From Zunongwangia mangrovi (GTDB lineage: Bacteria; Bacteroidota; Bacteroidia; Flavobacteriales; Flavobacteriaceae): 64,000 nt of DNA. Below, one piece after another: positions 34,847-43,331 of this stretch (the stretch's first letter is position 1; each line of letters opens with the position of its first letter). Below the pieces are notes generated by a model, which did no database searches, was not told the DNA's origin, and worked only from the letters and a program-made list of their open reading frames with translations. The position numbers and the translations under genes are program-made. The stretch covers positions 1 through 64,000 of the forward strand of contig NZ_FOKV01000008.1 of NCBI RefSeq assembly GCF_900112105.1. Direction: 5' to 3'.

Positions 34847-35684
34847 TGGTGTCTAAGGCGATTTTAATTTGATCGTTTAACCATTCTGGCTGATCGTATA
34901 TTATAAAATGCTTCGAATTTTCAGTAAAATTAAGTGTATAATCACTAAGATTTTGGTACTGTTCCTTATAATTTTTTTGAGCTGTTTCTTTTCCGTAGGG
35001 AAGATTAGCGGCAAGAATATAAACCGGAATATCAATATTCGATAATTTTTGGCGCAAATCTAATTTCAAGAGATCGGTATAGCCATAAACATAAGTTTTA
35101 CGATCGGCTTTTAGCATATCTGCAGCGATCTTTTTCTGGCCCAAAGGATCTAGACTCATATTTGTAGCCATTTGTTTGGCCATCGCTTCAAAAGATTTCT
35201 CGTCCATTTCTAATAATTGCTTGTTGTAAGGCGAATCATATTGTATAGCATCGCTATCATAATCTGGAAACATCAAAGCACCCATAGCAGGTAAGGCGTC
35301 TATCAAGATTAGTTTATTAATATTTTTATCTTCTGAAGCGAGCCACAAACCCAAAGTGCCACCCATACTATGACCTAATATTATAGAATTTTGAAGCTCA
35401 TTTTTTGAGATATAGTCTTCAACGTCTAATTTAATGGTTTTAAGCCAGGGCTTTTCAATTGGGGCAACATCTCCAAAACCGGCAAATGTGAACGCATGTA
35501 CCTGGTAATCTTGAGAAAGTGTAGAGATAACTTCAGTATAAACATTTGCTGTATTACTAAAGCCGGGAAATAATAAAATTGGTTGGCCTTCACCGTAAAC
35601 TTCTACTTTAAAACTGTTTTGTGCTGTAAGTTGAACGCCGGCTAAAAGTGCAAAAACGCAACATATTATTTTAAAATTTTTCAT
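34839..35684 (-). CDS. Exported alpha/beta-fold hydrolase
   Basis: A 281-residue hydrolase with a signal peptide (VFALLAGVQLTAQ). The fold is shown by PILLFPGFSNTANVY (oxyanion region), ILGHSMGGTLGLW with nucleophile Ser106, LILIDALPAMG and a late His in NSKHFIIYDQPEWL. Known relatives include esterases, lipases and C-C hydrolases, so the substrate is open. It is the first gene of the three-gene unit with the ECF sigma factor, an unusual partner that suggests the enzyme is part of, or a target of, the same stress response. Confidence 0.85.
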   Translation of the reverse strand: MKNFKIICCVFALLAGVQLTAQNSFKVEVYGEGQPILLFPGFSNTANVYTEVISTLSQDYQVHAFTFAGFGDVAPIEKPWLKTIKLDVEDYISKNELQNSIILGHSMGGTLGLWLASEDKNINKLILIDALPAMGALMFPDYDSDAIQYDSPYNKQLLEMDEKSFEAMAKQMATNMSLDPLGQKKIAADMLKADRKTYVYGYTDLLKLDLRQKLSNIDIPVYILAANLPYGKETAQKNYKEQYQNLSDYTLNFTENSKHFIIYDQPEWLNDQIKIALDTNE

Positions 35685-35955
35685 TAGAATTGTATTTAAA
35701 GTTTAGCTTTTAGATACATTTTTGGCCTTATGTTACATTCGATTTTGCTAAAATTGAAAAAAAATAAAATTTATGGCAGACCAACAACTACGCGATTTGC
35801 GAAGAAATAAAGTGTGAAAAACACAATTATTAATACGCTATTTTAAAGGTTAAATTTTGTTAAATTATTAATAAAACTATATATTTGAATGTAAGTTGTT
35901 AATATTTACTTATTTAACCCTAAGTAGTATTTATTTCTAGTTTAATATATTCCAG

Positions 35956-36564
35956 ATGTTTTTCAAAAAATCAAATAAGGTTGTGGTTAAGGATGACCAG
36001 CATGCTTGGGAGTGTCTTAAGGCTGGTGAAACTGAAGCTTTGGGCTATTTTTATGATAAGTATGTAGACAGTCTAATAGCTTATGGTTTTTATTTAAACT
36101 TAGATAAAGCAAAAACCAAAGATTGTATTCACGATATATTTCTGGATGTTTTTAAGTATCGCGAATCGATTTCAGGTGTTAACAACACCAAATCTTACCT
36201 TATTAGCTGCTTTAGACGAAAGGCTTTTAAAGACAAAAAGCATTTGCGAATAATCCATATTGGAGAAAATAATCCAGATATTATTCATTCGCAAATAGAA
36301 GCCGAGCAGCCGGTGGAGAATAAAATTATTCATTTGGAATCTGAATCTCAGCAATTCTCTCATTTTAATTCAGCTTTAAGTGCGTTAACAGATTACCAGA
36401 CACGAGTTCTGGAAATGAAATTTAAAGAAAACAAAAGCTACACTGAAATTGCCGAAGAATTAAACATCTCGGTAGAATCGGTTAGAACGCAGCTTTACCG
36501 TATTCTTAAAAAACTAAGAAAAACAGCCATCGTTTTAATTGCCTGCTTAGAATTTATCTTGTAA
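35956..36564 (+). CDS. FecI-like ECF sigma factor of the second SusCD locus
   Basis: A 202-residue sigma-70 family protein. Region 2 contains ALGYFYDKYVDSLIAYGFYL and KDCIHDIFLDVFKYRESI, and region 4 YQTRVLEMKFKENKSYTEIA with SVESVRTQLYRILKKLRK. FecI-type factors in Bacteroidota are released by a FecR anti-sigma factor when an STN-bearing SusC senses substrate; all those partners follow downstream. A C-terminal hydrophobic stretch (TAIVLIACLEFIL) is odd for a sigma factor but common in this branch. It is separated from fecR by 328 bases. Confidence 0.9.
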   Translation: MFFKKSNKVVVKDDQHAWECLKAGETEALGYFYDKYVDSLIAYGFYLNLDKAKTKDCIHDIFLDVFKYRESISGVNNTKSYLISCFRRKAFKDKKHLRIIHIGENNPDIIHSQIEAEQPVENKIIHLESESQQFSHFNSALSALTDYQTRVLEMKFKENKSYTEIAEELNISVESVRTQLYRILKKLRKTAIVLIACLEFIL

Positions 36565-36892
36565 TTCTATTTTAGGCTAACTTCTCTTTATATCATATTT
36601 CAAAAATTCATTGGCACCGCCAAAGGCTATGATCACCCGATGTATGTTACTGCTGAAATTATCAATTCTCACGCATTAAATTTATTTTGGATCTTTGCTG
36701 AAGTCGATATTTCATAAAAATTCCCTTGATTTTCTTCTAATTTCGACTGCTTTTTAAATCTTCCTTTTTTGTGATTTTGTTTTTATTAGATGCTTAAAAT
36801 GAAAATTTGATAAAAAAAGTAATTTTTTTTGTCTATGCTTTTAATATGTCGTGCTCTATATAATATAGTGCCTCCAATTCTAAATTAATTAA
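36565..36892. other. 328-base gap between the sigma gene and fecR
   Basis: No gene. The left part contains a degenerate copy of the dispersed hairpin repeat (36610-36653). The right part is AT-rich and must hold the fecR promoter. TATGCTTTTAATATG near 36834-36848 is the only element with any resemblance to a box, and I do not insist on it. Confidence 0.5.
36610..36653 (+). repeat. Copy C of the dispersed intergenic repeat (degenerate)
   Basis: Begins ATTGGCACCGCCAAAGG with perfect TTGGC/GCCAA pairing (36611-36615 and 36619-36623), then CACCCGA and a final GTTACTGC that corresponds to TTTACTGC of copy D. The middle hairpin is lost. It lies 46 bases after the sigma-factor stop, and unlike the other copies it points away from the gene before it. 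Confidence 0.65.
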
Positions 36893-37936
36893 ATGAAAAA
36901 GAATTCAAATTTTTTCTTTTCAGAAGAAGAAAAACAAGCTTTAAAGCAAGATATAATAGATTCGGCCGAATCTGTTAAATTTAAAGAGCGAAATACCAGG
37001 ATAAAAAGATTCTTGGGTTACGCTGCTGTAGCTTGTGTTATAGGAATAATAGCTACGGTTTTTTATTCCAGAATTCCAGATGCAAATGCTTCTGATATAG
37101 AAAGATTTGTACAGCAATCTAAAGAGGAAATAAATTTTAAGTCAGACCAGGTAACTATACTTTTAGAAGAAAATCAGATCAATTTAAGTGAAGATTCTAC
37201 CGAGGTTGCTTACTCTTCAAAAGGAGATCAATTAACGCTTGGAAACGGAAAGTCTATTCAGCAAAAAGTAAACTCTAAGAATAAGGCGGTATTTAATACC
37301 ATCATCGTTCCGTATGGAAAACGAGGAAAATTAACCTTATCTGATGGAACTAAAGTTTGGTTGAACTCTGGGTCACGCCTTGTCTATCCTTTAGTTTTTA
37401 GTAAAGATAAAAGAGAAGTTTATCTGCAGGGGGAAGCGATTTTTGACGTTGCACATAATAAAGAGAAAGCGTTTAAAGTACTTTCAGATAATCAGGAAAT
37501 ATCGGTTCTGGGAACTGTATTCAATGTTTCGGTTTATCCTGGTGATGATGCTCAGCAAACTGTACTTAAAGAAGGTAGTGTGCTGGTAACTTATAAGGAA
37601 GAAAAGAAGCAACTTAAAATGGCACCGGGAGATTTTTTTGAATATAATACGGCAAGTAAAAAAATAGCCACCAGAAAAGTTGATCCAGATGTATATTTTT
37701 CTTGGAGAGATGGCGAATTAACGCTTAATAGAACAGATTTAGGCAGTATAGTGAAAAAGCTTTCCAGATATTACAATGTCGAGATAGCCATTAAAAATGA
37801 AGACTTACAAAATGAAACATTTTCTGGGAAACTGGATTTAAAAGAAACCTTAGAAGATGTTTTACTTACCATCAGGAATACCAGCGAATTTCAATACGAA
37901 TATAAAAACAATGACACACTAGTGATTAATCGATAA
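36893..37936 (+). CDS. FecR-family anti-sigma factor
   Basis: A 347-residue single-pass inner-membrane protein. A cytoplasmic segment (1-40) is followed by a membrane helix (YAAVACVIGIIATVFY), the periplasmic FecR domain at about 140-240 (VPYGKRGKLTLSDGTKVWLN, YLQGEAIFDVAHNKEKAF, VLGTVFNVSVY) and a C-terminal DUF4974 domain at about 265-345 (WRDGELTLNRTDLGSIVKK, LDLKETLEDVLLTI). The protein would hold the upstream sigma factor and receive the signal from the STN domain of the SusC that follows. The gene order sigma, fecR, susC, susD is the standard transducer type. Confidence 0.93.
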   Translation: MKKNSNFFFSEEEKQALKQDIIDSAESVKFKERNTRIKRFLGYAAVACVIGIIATVFYSRIPDANASDIERFVQQSKEEINFKSDQVTILLEENQINLSEDSTEVAYSSKGDQLTLGNGKSIQQKVNSKNKAVFNTIIVPYGKRGKLTLSDGTKVWLNSGSRLVYPLVFSKDKREVYLQGEAIFDVAHNKEKAFKVLSDNQEISVLGTVFNVSVYPGDDAQQTVLKEGSVLVTYKEEKKQLKMAPGDFFEYNTASKKIATRKVDPDVYFSWRDGELTLNRTDLGSIVKKLSRYYNVEIAIKNEDLQNETFSGKLDLKETLEDVLLTIRNTSEFQYEYKNNDTLVINR

Positions 37937-37976
37937 AACTAAATCTATGATGTAAAACTTTACCAACAAAAAAAGA

Positions 37977-38025
37977 GGCCACCGGTGCGCCAACACCAAA
38001 TGGCCAAAAAAACTGCCTTACGGCA
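37977..38025 (+). promoter_or_regulatory. Structured leader ahead of the second susC
   Basis: Two hairpins lie in the 114-base gap between fecR and susC. The first is nested: GGCCA (37977-37981) with TGGCC (38001-38005), and inside it GGTG (37984-37987) with CACC (37994-37997). The second is TGCC-TTAC-GGCA (38014-38025). Neither is followed by a T tract, so a simple terminator is unlikely. RNA processing, stability or translation control are possible. Confidence 0.5.
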
Positions 38026-38050
38026 ATAGTATTAATCTAAATGCAAAAAT

Positions 38051-41000
38051 ATGAAATTTTTAACTGGAGGTAGGTTAGAGAAATCTAAACTTTCCATTCT
38101 AAGCATTAGCATGTTTATTATGAAATTAATTTTTACGCTAATTTTTGTAGGTCTAACTACACTGAATGCTAAAAACACTTATTCTCAAAATAAGATAGAT
38201 ATTGAAATATATCAGGGAACTTTACAGCAGGTTTTCCAAAAAATAGAAAAGAATACCGAATTTATTTTCTTCTATAAAGATGGAACTTTGCCAGAGAATG
38301 ATAAATTTACTATTAACAAAAAAGGAATTGAACTCAATCTTTTTCTAGACGACCTTTTAAAAGATTACTCGATAGGATATAAGGTAGACGATCGCCAGGT
38401 AACGGTTTATAAAAAACCAATTGAAAATCGAGTAAAAAAGGCTCTACAGTTTACGGTTACAGGAACTATTACCGATGAAACTGGCTTGCCATTGTCTGGA
38501 GCTACTGTGGTAGAAAAAGGTACTACAAACGGTACACAGGCAGATTTTGATGGTAATTTTTCAATCGATGTAGCTGGAGAAGATGCAACATTGGTAGTAT
38601 CTTTTGTGGGATATTCTACCCAGGAAGTTTTAGTTGGCAGTCAAAGCGAAATCGATATAGTTCTAAATGAAGATACCGCTGCCTTAGATGAAGTTGTAAT
38701 TGTTGGTTATGGTGTTCAAAAGAAAGAAACACTTACAGGAGCAGTTGCTGGAGTGGGAGGAGAAGAATTAGCCCAGGCACCAGTAACCAACATTAGTCAG
38801 GGTGTGGCTGGACGAATTCCAGGTGTTGTTGCTATTAGTAATGGTGGAGAACCAGGTTATGATGGGGCAACTTTGCGTATTAGGGGTCTAAGTACTTTTG
38901 GTAACGCAGCACCTTTAGTAGTTGTAGATGGTGTGCCAGGTAGATCTTTAGAACGTATCGATCCTAGTACAATTAAAAATGTATCGGTATTAAAAGATGC
39001 CTCTGCAGCAATTTATGGTGCCCAGGCAGCCAACGGAGTTATCCTTGTAACTACCAAAAGAGGAAAAGTAGGAGCGCCTAATATTAAATTTTCTTATAAC
39101 CACGGAATTTCAAGACCAACAGTAATTCCAGAAATGGCAAATGCTGCAGAATATGCTACTTTATTAAATGAAGTAGATGGTTATAACGATGCGCCTCTTC
39201 GATTTACCGAAGATGATATTCAAGCTTACCGCGATGGTTCTGATCCTTGGAGATATCCAGATACAGATTGGTATGAGGAAACTTTAAAACCATGGTCTGC
39301 TCAAACTTACGGAAATGTATCTATTAACGGAGGTACAGAAAAAATGAACTATTTTGTAAGTCTTTCTCACAGGTATCAGGACGGATTTTACGAAAACAGT
39401 GCAACCAATTACAATCAGTACGACCTAAGAACCAATCTAGATTTTAATATTAATGAATATCTGGATGTTTATATAAATACTACTGGACGTTTTGAAGATA
39501 GAAATTACCCTACTCGTTCTGCTGAGAATATTTTTAGAATGTTGATGCGTTCACGCCCTAATTCTCATGCATACTGGCCAAATGGAATGCCAGGTCCAGA
39601 TATCGAATATGGGGATAACCCGGTGGTGATCTCTACAGATGCTACAGGTTATAGCCGTGATAAGCGATATGTGTTTAATTCAGATTTCGGAGTAAATCTC
39701 AAAATTCCTGGTGTAGAGGGTTTAACTTTTAGAGGAAATGCCTCGATCGATAAGAACTTTAGATTTGATAAAGACTGGGTAACTCCTTGGTATTTATATA
39801 GCTGGCCTGAGCAACGAGTAGATGAAAATGGAGATCCTATTCTTGTAAGAGGAAAAAAAGGTTATGAAGATCCTCGATTAACTGAGACTATGGACGATTC
39901 TCAAAGAATCTTACTACGTGGTATTTTTGATTATACTAAAACTTTTGGAGAAGATCACGATATCAATTTGCTTGCCGGGGTAGAAAGAATTACTAATAAA
40001 GGAGATTCGTTTTGGGCGTATCGTAGATACTTTCTATCTGATGCCGTTGATCAACTTTTTGCTGGAGGAAGTGAAGACATGAATAATTCGGGATCTGGTT
40101 TCGAAGAAGCCCGTTTAAATTATTTTGGAAGAGTCAATTATGCATTTAGTGAAAAGTATTTGGCTGAATTTGTTTGGAGATATCAGGGATCGTACATTTT
40201 TGAAGAGTCTGGTAGATTTGGCTTTTTTCCTGGTGTTTCTTTGGGTTATGTGGTTTCAAAAGAAAAATTTTGGGAAAACACCGTTCCTTTTATCAGTTTT
40301 GCTAAAATTAGAGCTTCATGGGGTCAAACAGGAAATGATGCTATAGATCCGTATCAATATTTAGCTAATTACTCCGTTAATAATTTATCTTACATTAGTG
40401 ATAATGGTAATTCTAGGACCCAAACATTGTTCGAGGGCGTTATCCCAAATAGTAATGTAACCTGGGAAACTGCAACTCAAAAGAACATTGGCTTAGACCT
40501 GGACTTTCTACGAGGAGATCTATCTTTAACAGTAGATTATTTCCATTATTTGAGAGAAGATATTCTTTGGCCAAGAAATGCATCTGTGCCTAACACCGCA
40601 GGATTAACTTTACCAGCTGAAAATATAGGAAGGTCTAAAAACCAGGGATTCGACTTCAACTTAGATTACCGTACAAATATTTCAGATCTACGCATTAATA
40701 TTGGATTGAATGGGGTATATACGAAGAACGAGATCTTGTTCTGGGACGAACCACAGGGTAGACCGGAATATCAGCAATCTACAGGAAGACCAATTGGCGC
40801 TGGATTGTATTATAATGCTATTGGAATTTTCCAAACTCAGGAAGAGATCGATAATTACCCATCATGGCAAGGGGCTAGACCTGGAGATATCATTTTCGAA
40901 GATTATAATGATGACGGAGTTATCGATGGAAACGACAGGGTTAGATATGATGCAAGTCGAGTTCCTACATTTACAGGAGGTCTAAATATCTCTATGAATT

Positions 41001-41431
41001 ATAAGAATTTTGACCTGGCTGTATTGTTACAGGGAGCTTCAGGAGGATATTTTTATGAAACAACAGAATCTGGTGATTTTGGTAACTATTTACAAAGTTT
41101 TTACGAAGATCGCTGGACCGCTGAAAATCCAAGTACAGAAGATCCAAGAACTTATAATAGAAACGGAGAATACTGGGTAAGTGAGCAAAATACCTACTGG
41201 TTAAGAAAATCAGATTATGTTCGTCTTAAGAACATCGAATTAGGATATACCTTACCAGAGTCTGTTACTAGCTCGATCTTAGTGAAAAACTTTAGAGTTT
41301 ATTTAAGTGCCTTTAACTTATTAACGTATAGCCCGCATATCGACGATTACGATCCAGAGAGCACCAGTGGTTCGGGTTATAACTATCCGTTAAATAAAGT
41401 AGTGAATGTAGGTGCAAGCATAAATTTTTAA
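38051..41431 (+). CDS. SusC-type TonB-dependent transducer with STN domain
   Basis: An outer-membrane transporter of 1126 residues that also signals. After a signal peptide (LIFTLIFVGLTTLNAKNTYSQ) comes the STN domain (about 45-125: IEIYQGTLQQVFQKIEKNTE, FFYKDGTL, RQVTVYKK), then the carboxypeptidase-regulatory-like sandwich (about 138-215), plug (AGRIPGVVAISNGGEPGY, IYGAQAANGVILVTTKRG) and barrel ending ASINF. STN contacts the periplasmic domain of FecR, so substrate binding activates the upstream sigma factor. susD follows 10 bases later. The substrate is unknown; the single enzyme of the locus is a GH2. Confidence 0.95.
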   Translation: MKFLTGGRLEKSKLSILSISMFIMKLIFTLIFVGLTTLNAKNTYSQNKIDIEIYQGTLQQVFQKIEKNTEFIFFYKDGTLPENDKFTINKKGIELNLFLDDLLKDYSIGYKVDDRQVTVYKKPIENRVKKALQFTVTGTITDETGLPLSGATVVEKGTTNGTQADFDGNFSIDVAGEDATLVVSFVGYSTQEVLVGSQSEIDIVLNEDTAALDEVVIVGYGVQKKETLTGAVAGVGGEELAQAPVTNISQGVAGRIPGVVAISNGGEPGYDGATLRIRGLSTFGNAAPLVVVDGVPGRSLERIDPSTIKNVSVLKDASAAIYGAQAANGVILVTTKRGKVGAPNIKFSYNHGISRPTVIPEMANAAEYATLLNEVDGYNDAPLRFTEDDIQAYRDGSDPWRYPDTDWYEETLKPWSAQTYGNVSINGGTEKMNYFVSLSHRYQDGFYENSATNYNQYDLRTNLDFNINEYLDVYINTTGRFEDRNYPTRSAENIFRMLMRSRPNSHAYWPNGMPGPDIEYGDNPVVISTDATGYSRDKRYVFNSDFGVNLKIPGVEGLTFRGNASIDKNFRFDKDWVTPWYLYSWPEQRVDENGDPILVRGKKGYEDPRLTETMDDSQRILLRGIFDYTKTFGEDHDINLLAGVERITNKGDSFWAYRRYFLSDAVDQLFAGGSEDMNNSGSGFEEARLNYFGRVNYAFSEKYLAEFVWRYQGSYIFEESGRFGFFPGVSLGYVVSKEKFWENTVPFISFAKIRASWGQTGNDAIDPYQYLANYSVNNLSYISDNGNSRTQTLFEGVIPNSNVTWETATQKNIGLDLDFLRGDLSLTVDYFHYLREDILWPRNASVPNTAGLTLPAENIGRSKNQGFDFNLDYRTNISDLRINIGLNGVYTKNEILFWDEPQGRPEYQQSTGRPIGAGLYYNAIGIFQTQEEIDNYPSWQGARPGDIIFEDYNDDGVIDGNDRVRYDASRVPTFTGGLNISMNYKNFDLAVLLQGASGGYFYETTESGDFGNYLQSFYEDRWTAENPSTEDPRTYNRNGEYWVSEQNTYWLRKSDYVRLKNIELGYTLPESVTSSILVKNFRVYLSAFNLLTYSPHIDDYDPESTSGSGYNYPLNKVVNVGASINF

Positions 41432-41441
41432 ATAGAATATT

Positions 41442-43208
41442 ATGAAAAGAATAAAACTATTAATACTCTCATCATTTTTATTATTGATCTCTTGCGATAA
41501 AGATTTTTTAGAAGTTAAGCCCTTAGATCAATATTCAGATGCTGCAGTTTGGTCCGATGCTTCCTTAGTAAATGCATTTGTAAATGATATCTATTTAGGG
41601 CAGCAATATGGTTTTCAATTAGAAATGTTGGCTTCTCTTAGTGATATTTCAATGACTAAAAGAGCAGAGGTAAATCCTATTTTAAATAGTGAAATTAATG
41701 CTAGTTACGTAAGCGTTTTAGATCCCAATCACTGGCTTACCAGTTTTAGAAATATTACTTGGAACAGCCTTTATTTAAATATTAGATCCTGTAATGTATT
41801 TTTTGAAAGGGTTGAGGAATCGGGTCTTCAAGGAGAAGAGATTGAGCGTTTAACAGGAGAAGTTCATTACCTAAGAGCTAATTTTTACTACTGGCTAATG
41901 AGCTTTTATGGAGGTGTGCCTATCGTAGATCAGGCTTATCAAATAGAAGACGATTTTAACATTGCCAGAAGCACCTTTGAAGAAACCATAAATTTCATTG
42001 TTGCAGATCTAGATGCTGCAGCTGCGGCTTTACCACTTTCAGGAGATAAGGCTCGTGCAACCAGAGGGGCAGCATTAGCTTTAAAATCAAGAGTTCTTCT
42101 TTATGCAGCGAGTGATCTTTTTAACTCAAATGCTTCTTGGACAGATGGATATGCTAACCCAGAATTAGTGGGATATACCGGCGGTTCTCAAACACAACGT
42201 TGGCAGGCAGCTCAGGATGCTGCTAAAGCAGTTATCGATCTTGGCATTTATAATTTATATGGTGGTACAAGTCCTGCTTCGCCACAGGAAGCAAGAGAAA
42301 ATTATACTAACTTGTTCTTAAATAATGGAAATGAAGAAGATATTCTTATTAGTTTCTATGACGATATTAATGATAGCGATTGGCAGGCACCAAATCCTGG
42401 TAGATTTTATGGTCCTAACGGATATCATAATTGGGGTAATCATACACCAACACAACAGCTTGTGGATTCTTACGAAATGATCGACGGAACCGAGTTTAGT
42501 TGGAGTGGTCCAGAAGCAGAAAATCCTTACGAAAATCGTGATCCTCGATTTTATGCTAGTATTTTATACGACGGGGCAAATTGGAGACAGCGTCCAGACG
42601 ATGTGAGCGCTGCAGATCCAGAAGGTATTGTTCAAACCGGATTTTTTGAGAATGCTGATGGAACTTTTACCCCTGGTTTAGATACTAGACAAAGTTCTAT
42701 TGAGGATTGGAACGGTACTTATACAGGTTATTATTTAAGAAAGTTTATCGATCCTTCGATAGATCACCAATATGAAACTCAGCGTTTACCGTGGCGCCAG
42801 ATTCGTTATGCTGAAGTAATTTTAAACTATGTTGAAGCAAGTTTGGAACTAGGTCAGGAAGCTGAAGCAAAAACTTATTTAAACATGATTCGTAATCGTG
42901 CAGGTATGCCAGACGTCCCTGCAGATGAATCTGGAGAAGATTTAATGGATCGTTATCGCAACGAAAGAAAAGTAGAGCTAGCTTACGAACAACATCGTTA
43001 TTTTGATATCAGACGTTGGATGATCGCACCGCAGGTTATCGAAGATGTAGAGGGAATAAGAATAGAGCACCAGTTTGGTAGTGATGATGTCGAATATCAA
43101 ATAATGGAAGTACAAAATAGAAACTGGCAAAATAAATCCTATTTATTACCAATTTTATTAGATGAAATGAATAGAAATGATCTTTTAATCCAAAACCCCG
43201 GATATTAG
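41442..43208 (+). CDS. SusD/RagB-type surface glycan-binding lipoprotein (second locus)
   Basis: Partner of the preceding transducer. The lipobox is LLLISCDKDF with acidic residues after the Cys. SusD hallmarks: EVHYLRANFYYWLMSFYGGV, TRGAALALKSRVLLYAASDLF and the C-terminal IRYAEVILNYVEASLEL, TYLNMIRNRAGMP and RNERKVELAYEQHRYFDIRRW. At 588 residues it has a normal size. A long hairpin with a T tract follows before the GH2 gene. Confidence 0.95.
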   Translation: MKRIKLLILSSFLLLISCDKDFLEVKPLDQYSDAAVWSDASLVNAFVNDIYLGQQYGFQLEMLASLSDISMTKRAEVNPILNSEINASYVSVLDPNHWLTSFRNITWNSLYLNIRSCNVFFERVEESGLQGEEIERLTGEVHYLRANFYYWLMSFYGGVPIVDQAYQIEDDFNIARSTFEETINFIVADLDAAAAALPLSGDKARATRGAALALKSRVLLYAASDLFNSNASWTDGYANPELVGYTGGSQTQRWQAAQDAAKAVIDLGIYNLYGGTSPASPQEARENYTNLFLNNGNEEDILISFYDDINDSDWQAPNPGRFYGPNGYHNWGNHTPTQQLVDSYEMIDGTEFSWSGPEAENPYENRDPRFYASILYDGANWRQRPDDVSAADPEGIVQTGFFENADGTFTPGLDTRQSSIEDWNGTYTGYYLRKFIDPSIDHQYETQRLPWRQIRYAEVILNYVEASLELGQEAEAKTYLNMIRNRAGMPDVPADESGEDLMDRYRNERKVELAYEQHRYFDIRRWMIAPQVIEDVEGIRIEHQFGSDDVEYQIMEVQNRNWQNKSYLLPILLDEMNRNDLLIQNPGY

Positions 43209-43234
43209 TTTTAAGTTAGTTTAAGTGAATTTCT

Positions 43235-43294
43235 AGAATAGTTCCATTTTTTCTGAATCGCTTGATTTCAGTTAAATGGAATTATTCTTTTTTT
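43235..43294 (+). terminator. Large hairpin between susD and GH2, terminator or attenuator
   Basis: AGAATAGTTCCATTT (43235-43249) pairs with AAATGGAATTATTCT (43274-43288) with one mismatch; a smaller CTGAA/TTCAG pair lies inside the loop. A run of T follows. It would reduce expression of GH2 relative to susCD, as in other loci with intergenic attenuators. Confidence 0.7.
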
Positions 43295-43331
43295 GCAAAA
43301 ACCAAGTTTAATAAACCTATAAATTTAACCA

